A stretch of 64,000 nucleotides of DNA, from contig JAJRQY010000157.1 in the NCBI GenBank assembly GCA_024280015.1, positions 62,001-126,000 on the forward strand. Reading direction: 5' to 3'. This stretch comes from Actinomycetes bacterium. Its GTDB lineage: Bacteria > Actinomycetota > Acidimicrobiia > Acidimicrobiales > SZUA-35. The position numbers and the translations under genes are program-made. Position 1 is the first letter of the stretch. The number at the start of each line of letters is the position of its first letter. The notes under the pieces are model-generated. The model was not told where the DNA came from. It was given only the letters and a program-made list of their open reading frames with translations, and made no database searches. Positions 61,830 through 64,000 of the stretch are shown piece after piece.

Positions 61830-62588
61830 ATGTCTAATGTGATGTCTGACGTGATGCCCGGGGCCGAACCGTTCGAGCAAGCCGGAGGGCCAATAGGTGT
61901 ACTGGTTGTGCACGGCTTCACTGGCAGTCCTTCGTCCATGCGGCCTATCGCCACCGCCATGGCCGAAGCCGGACATACCGTGCACATGCCTCGCCTGCCT
62001 GGACACGGAACCTCGGTTGGCGACATGCTGGACACCCGCTGGACCGACTGGTCCAGCACTGTTGAAGAGACATACCAAGAGCTAGCCAATACTTGCGAGA
62101 GGGTGGTCGCTGTCGGCCTCTCCATGGGTGGCACCTTGATCCTAGAACTGGCCACCAGACATCCTGAGCTAGCCGGAATCGTTGCTATCAATGCTCCATC
62201 GACCACCAACGCCACCACCGTCGAACAAGTACGAGGCTTGATGCAAAGCGGTGAGACACTCATTGACTCCATCGGCAACGACATCGCCAAACCCGACATT
62301 GACGAAGGCTCATACGACGCCACCCCACTAGGTCCGCTACTCAGCCTCTTTGAAGCAGTCGAGTCGCTACAACCCGACCTGGTCAAGATCACGATGCCTA
62401 CCCTGCTCATCACCAGTCGACAAGACCATGTCGTTCCACCCAGCGACAGTGACAACACTGCCACTGCGATCGGCTGCGTGGCCGAACGTCTCTGGTTAGA
62501 CGACAGCTACCATGTCGCCACCCTCGATTACGACCGCGACATCATCATCGATGCCGTCACCAACTTCGTCAGTCGAGTTACTTCCTAG
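61830..62588 (+). CDS. Alpha/beta hydrolase (carboxylesterase/monoacylglycerol lipase-like)
   Basis: The protein has VLVVHGFTGSPSSMRP (oxyanion region), the nucleophile elbow VGLSMGG, an acid in ITSRQDHVVPP and a histidine in DDSYHVATLDYD, the full catalytic triad of Est30-type esterases. The frame begins at 61797; ATG 61830 or 61842 (MSDVMPGAEPF) fit better. Its stop shares a CTAG with the convergent sigma factor gene. Confidence 0.9.
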   Translation: MSNVMSDVMPGAEPFEQAGGPIGVLVVHGFTGSPSSMRPIATAMAEAGHTVHMPRLPGHGTSVGDMLDTRWTDWSSTVEETYQELANTCERVVAVGLSMGGTLILELATRHPELAGIVAINAPSTTNATTVEQVRGLMQSGETLIDSIGNDIAKPDIDEGSYDATPLGPLLSLFEAVESLQPDLVKITMPTLLITSRQDHVVPPSDSDNTATAIGCVAERLWLDDSYHVATLDYDRDIIIDAVTNFVSRVTS

Positions 62589-63529
62589 ACGGCGAGAAGA
62601 TCTCGGGCGCCTGTGTCCGAGCTTGGGTGACGCAGTTTCGACATGGCCCGGGCTTCAATCTGTCGGATCCGCTCACGAGTCAGGTTGAAATACTCGCCAA
62701 CCTCTTCCAGTGTGCGAGGCTCGCCACGATCAAGACCGAAGCGCAACTTGAGAATCTCGCGTTCTCGCTCATCCAACGGCGAGAGCAGACGTGAGATCTC
62801 GTCGGGAAGCAATGAGGTTGCTGCCACTTCGAACGGCGAGTCGGCCCCACGGTCTTCTACCACGTCACCAAGTTCTGCGTCGCCGTCCTCACGAAGAGGT
62901 TCGGACAACGAAAGAGGCTCAGCAGCGAAACGCAACGCTTCGGTAACCTTGTCCTCGGGCATCTCGACTTCAATGGCAAGTTCGGAAATGGTGGCCGCAC
63001 GCCCATATTTGAGTTCGAGACGAGCCCTGGCCTTCTGGAGCCGAGCCAAGGTATCGCCAGCATGCACAGGCAAACGGATGGTCCGGCCAGTGTTGGCAAT
63101 GCCACGGGTGATCGCTTGGCGGATCCACCAGGTGGCGTAGGTAGAGAACTTGAAGCCCTTACGCCAGTCGAACTTCTCAACCGCGTGCATCAGGCCCAAG
63201 TTGCCTTCTTGGATCAGATCGAGCAGGGGCAGTCCCGAAGCTTGATACTTCTTGGCGATGGAAACGACGAGTCGCAGGTTGGATTGGACGAAGGAGCGTT
63301 CGGCCTCGCGACCCTTGCGGATGGTCCGGCGCAGTTCGCGCTTCTTGACCGATGTGACGTTTGGGTCGGCTTCGAGCTCTTCGCTCGCGGCCTTGCCCGC
63401 CTCGATCGCCTGTGCCAAACGGACTTCGTCTTCCTTGGTCAGTAGCGCGTACTGACCAATATCCGTGAGATACAGCCTGACAAGATCTTCCTCGTCTCTC
63501 TCGACTCGCTCCTTAGCCAAGGACCCCAA
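62585..63529 (-). CDS. Primary/group-2 sigma-70 factor
   Basis: The 314-residue protein has region 1.2 (LYLTDIGQYALLTKEDEVRL), region 2 (NLRLVVSIAKKYQASGLPLLDLIQEGNLGL region, FDWRKGFKFSTYATWWIRQAI) and region 3. Region 4 carries TLEEVGEYFNLTRERIRQIEARAMSKLRHP (core LTRERIRQIEARA). It lacks region 1.1. It could be the housekeeping sigma of this lineage or a group-2 relative; the sequence alone does not decide. Confidence 0.9.
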   Translation of the reverse strand: MGSLAKERVERDEEDLVRLYLTDIGQYALLTKEDEVRLAQAIEAGKAASEELEADPNVTSVKKRELRRTIRKGREAERSFVQSNLRLVVSIAKKYQASGLPLLDLIQEGNLGLMHAVEKFDWRKGFKFSTYATWWIRQAITRGIANTGRTIRLPVHAGDTLARLQKARARLELKYGRAATISELAIEVEMPEDKVTEALRFAAEPLSLSEPLREDGDAELGDVVEDRGADSPFEVAATSLLPDEISRLLSPLDEREREILKLRFGLDRGEPRTLEEVGEYFNLTRERIRQIEARAMSKLRHPSSDTGARDLLAV

Positions 63530-63730
63530 CCTTCCATCGCTCGAATGTCACCAAGACTGACTGATCATCTTGAGTAATTTCGTGTCGATCCTATCGACTC
63601 GACCTCGAAATTGTGATACGCAGCCTACTGGACGACAAAACCAGCTCCGAAAGATCTTCCCGGGCGGGCGGTTTCTTCGCTCTAACCAACGGCACGGAGT
63701 GATCGCGGCTTAAGAAAAGACTGCAAACAA
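63530..63730. other. Intergenic region before sigma gene
   Basis: The 201-base gap is upstream of the sigma gene and downstream of the truncated gene at the window edge. It should carry the sigma promoter; no motif is clear enough to call. Confidence 0.4.
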
Positions 63731-64000
63731 TCAGACTTCAGCAATTGGTTCGCCACCCAGATTTCCGTCAACCAGGCCAGTGATTCCCCCGGAAACACGA
63801 AGGAGTTTGCTCAACTTCGCTTGGTGCTGAGTAGCCCTGTCAATTGCCACATCATCAATCAGGAGGGATTCCAGCATCATTTCACCCTCTCGCCATTCCT
63901 GCATGTCATCAGTCAGGCACAGCTCGAGATTGCGCATGGTCGGCCCATCAGTGATGCTCGAAGTGTTGTTCAGGTGATAGGTGTAGGAACCAATCAGGGC
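63731..64000 (-). CDS. Protein of unknown function, C-terminal part (cut by window edge)
   Basis: The minus-strand frame is open to the last base of the window, so the ATG at 63937 is internal rather than a proven start. The visible 89 residues are mainly helical and acidic (SITDGPTMRNLELCLTDDMQEW, EGEMMLESLLIDDV). The pattern is compatible with a ferritin-like helical bundle, but no metal site is conserved enough to claim. It ends 201 bases before the sigma gene. Confidence 0.6.
   Translation of the reverse strand, partial: ALIGSYTYHLNNTSSITDGPTMRNLELCLTDDMQEWREGEMMLESLLIDDVAIDRATQHQAKLSKLLRVSGGITGLVDGNLGGEPIAEV

Overview
The window reads as chromosomal DNA of a moderately GC-rich actinobacterium. 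Indicators are the disA-radA pair, clpC, a RsrA-type anti-sigma factor cotranscribed with its sigma factor, a DUF2342 zincin beside tilS, a DUF2510 protein, a DUF6941-like protein, a SARP/NB-ARC regulator and a minimal Tad locus of actinobacterial type. Gene content suggests Acidimicrobiia rather than Streptomyces or Mycobacterium; this is inference from gene families, not a phylogeny. No insertion sequence, prophage or CRISPR array was seen.

Layout. 1-9.4 kb is housekeeping: start of ispD, a Crp-family regulator, disA, radA, tpx, a lipoprotein-HAD fusion, clpC and a polyprenyl diphosphate synthase. 9.5-12.9 kb is an unusual envelope cluster: an OmpA-domain protein, an EccC/FtsK-like protein that has lost its P-loop, and a very small membrane protein. 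The first two genes share a conserved upstream module. 12.9-20 kb holds lysS, a scramblase-like protein, a phosphatase-like protein without its cysteine, tilS, a DUF2342 protein preceded by a 42-codon membrane ORF, and a SigR/RsrA-type pair. At 20.9 kb a tRNA-Thr is flanked by a membrane protein of unknown function, a 979-residue SARP-NB-ARC regulator and an acidic repeat protein, which look like accessory DNA. 25.4-31.5 kb returns to core genes (holB, tmk, topA, nhaA).

31.5-46.8 kb is mixed: an RsbW-like ATPase, a photolyase-related protein whose domains are in reversed order, an MrfA-like helicase, a VapBC module with a leaderless promoter, a heterodimeric ABC exporter, two DJ-1/PfpI genes, a YdbS/YdbT-like bPH2 pair, a Nudix hydrolase and a CmoM-like methyltransferase. 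46.9-50.9 kb is a compact Tad pilus locus on the minus strand (TadZ-like, TadA, TadB, TadC, DUF4244, TadE) with three tandem UUCG-hairpin repeats inside it. At 51.3 kb lies a selenocysteine tRNA.

54-60 kb is the most distinctive operon: a Tat-exported molybdopterin oxidoreductase, a four-cluster ferredoxin subunit, a formate-dehydrogenase-gamma-type cytochrome b fused to half of a YeeE/YedE sulfur transporter, and the other YeeE half fused to a rhodanese-like domain lacking its cysteine and ending in a SoxY-like Gly-Cys tail. Together they suggest membrane-coupled redox chemistry on an imported or exported sulfur compound. The window closes with a decayed methyltransferase, a Doc toxin-antitoxin pair, an esterase and a primary-type sigma factor.
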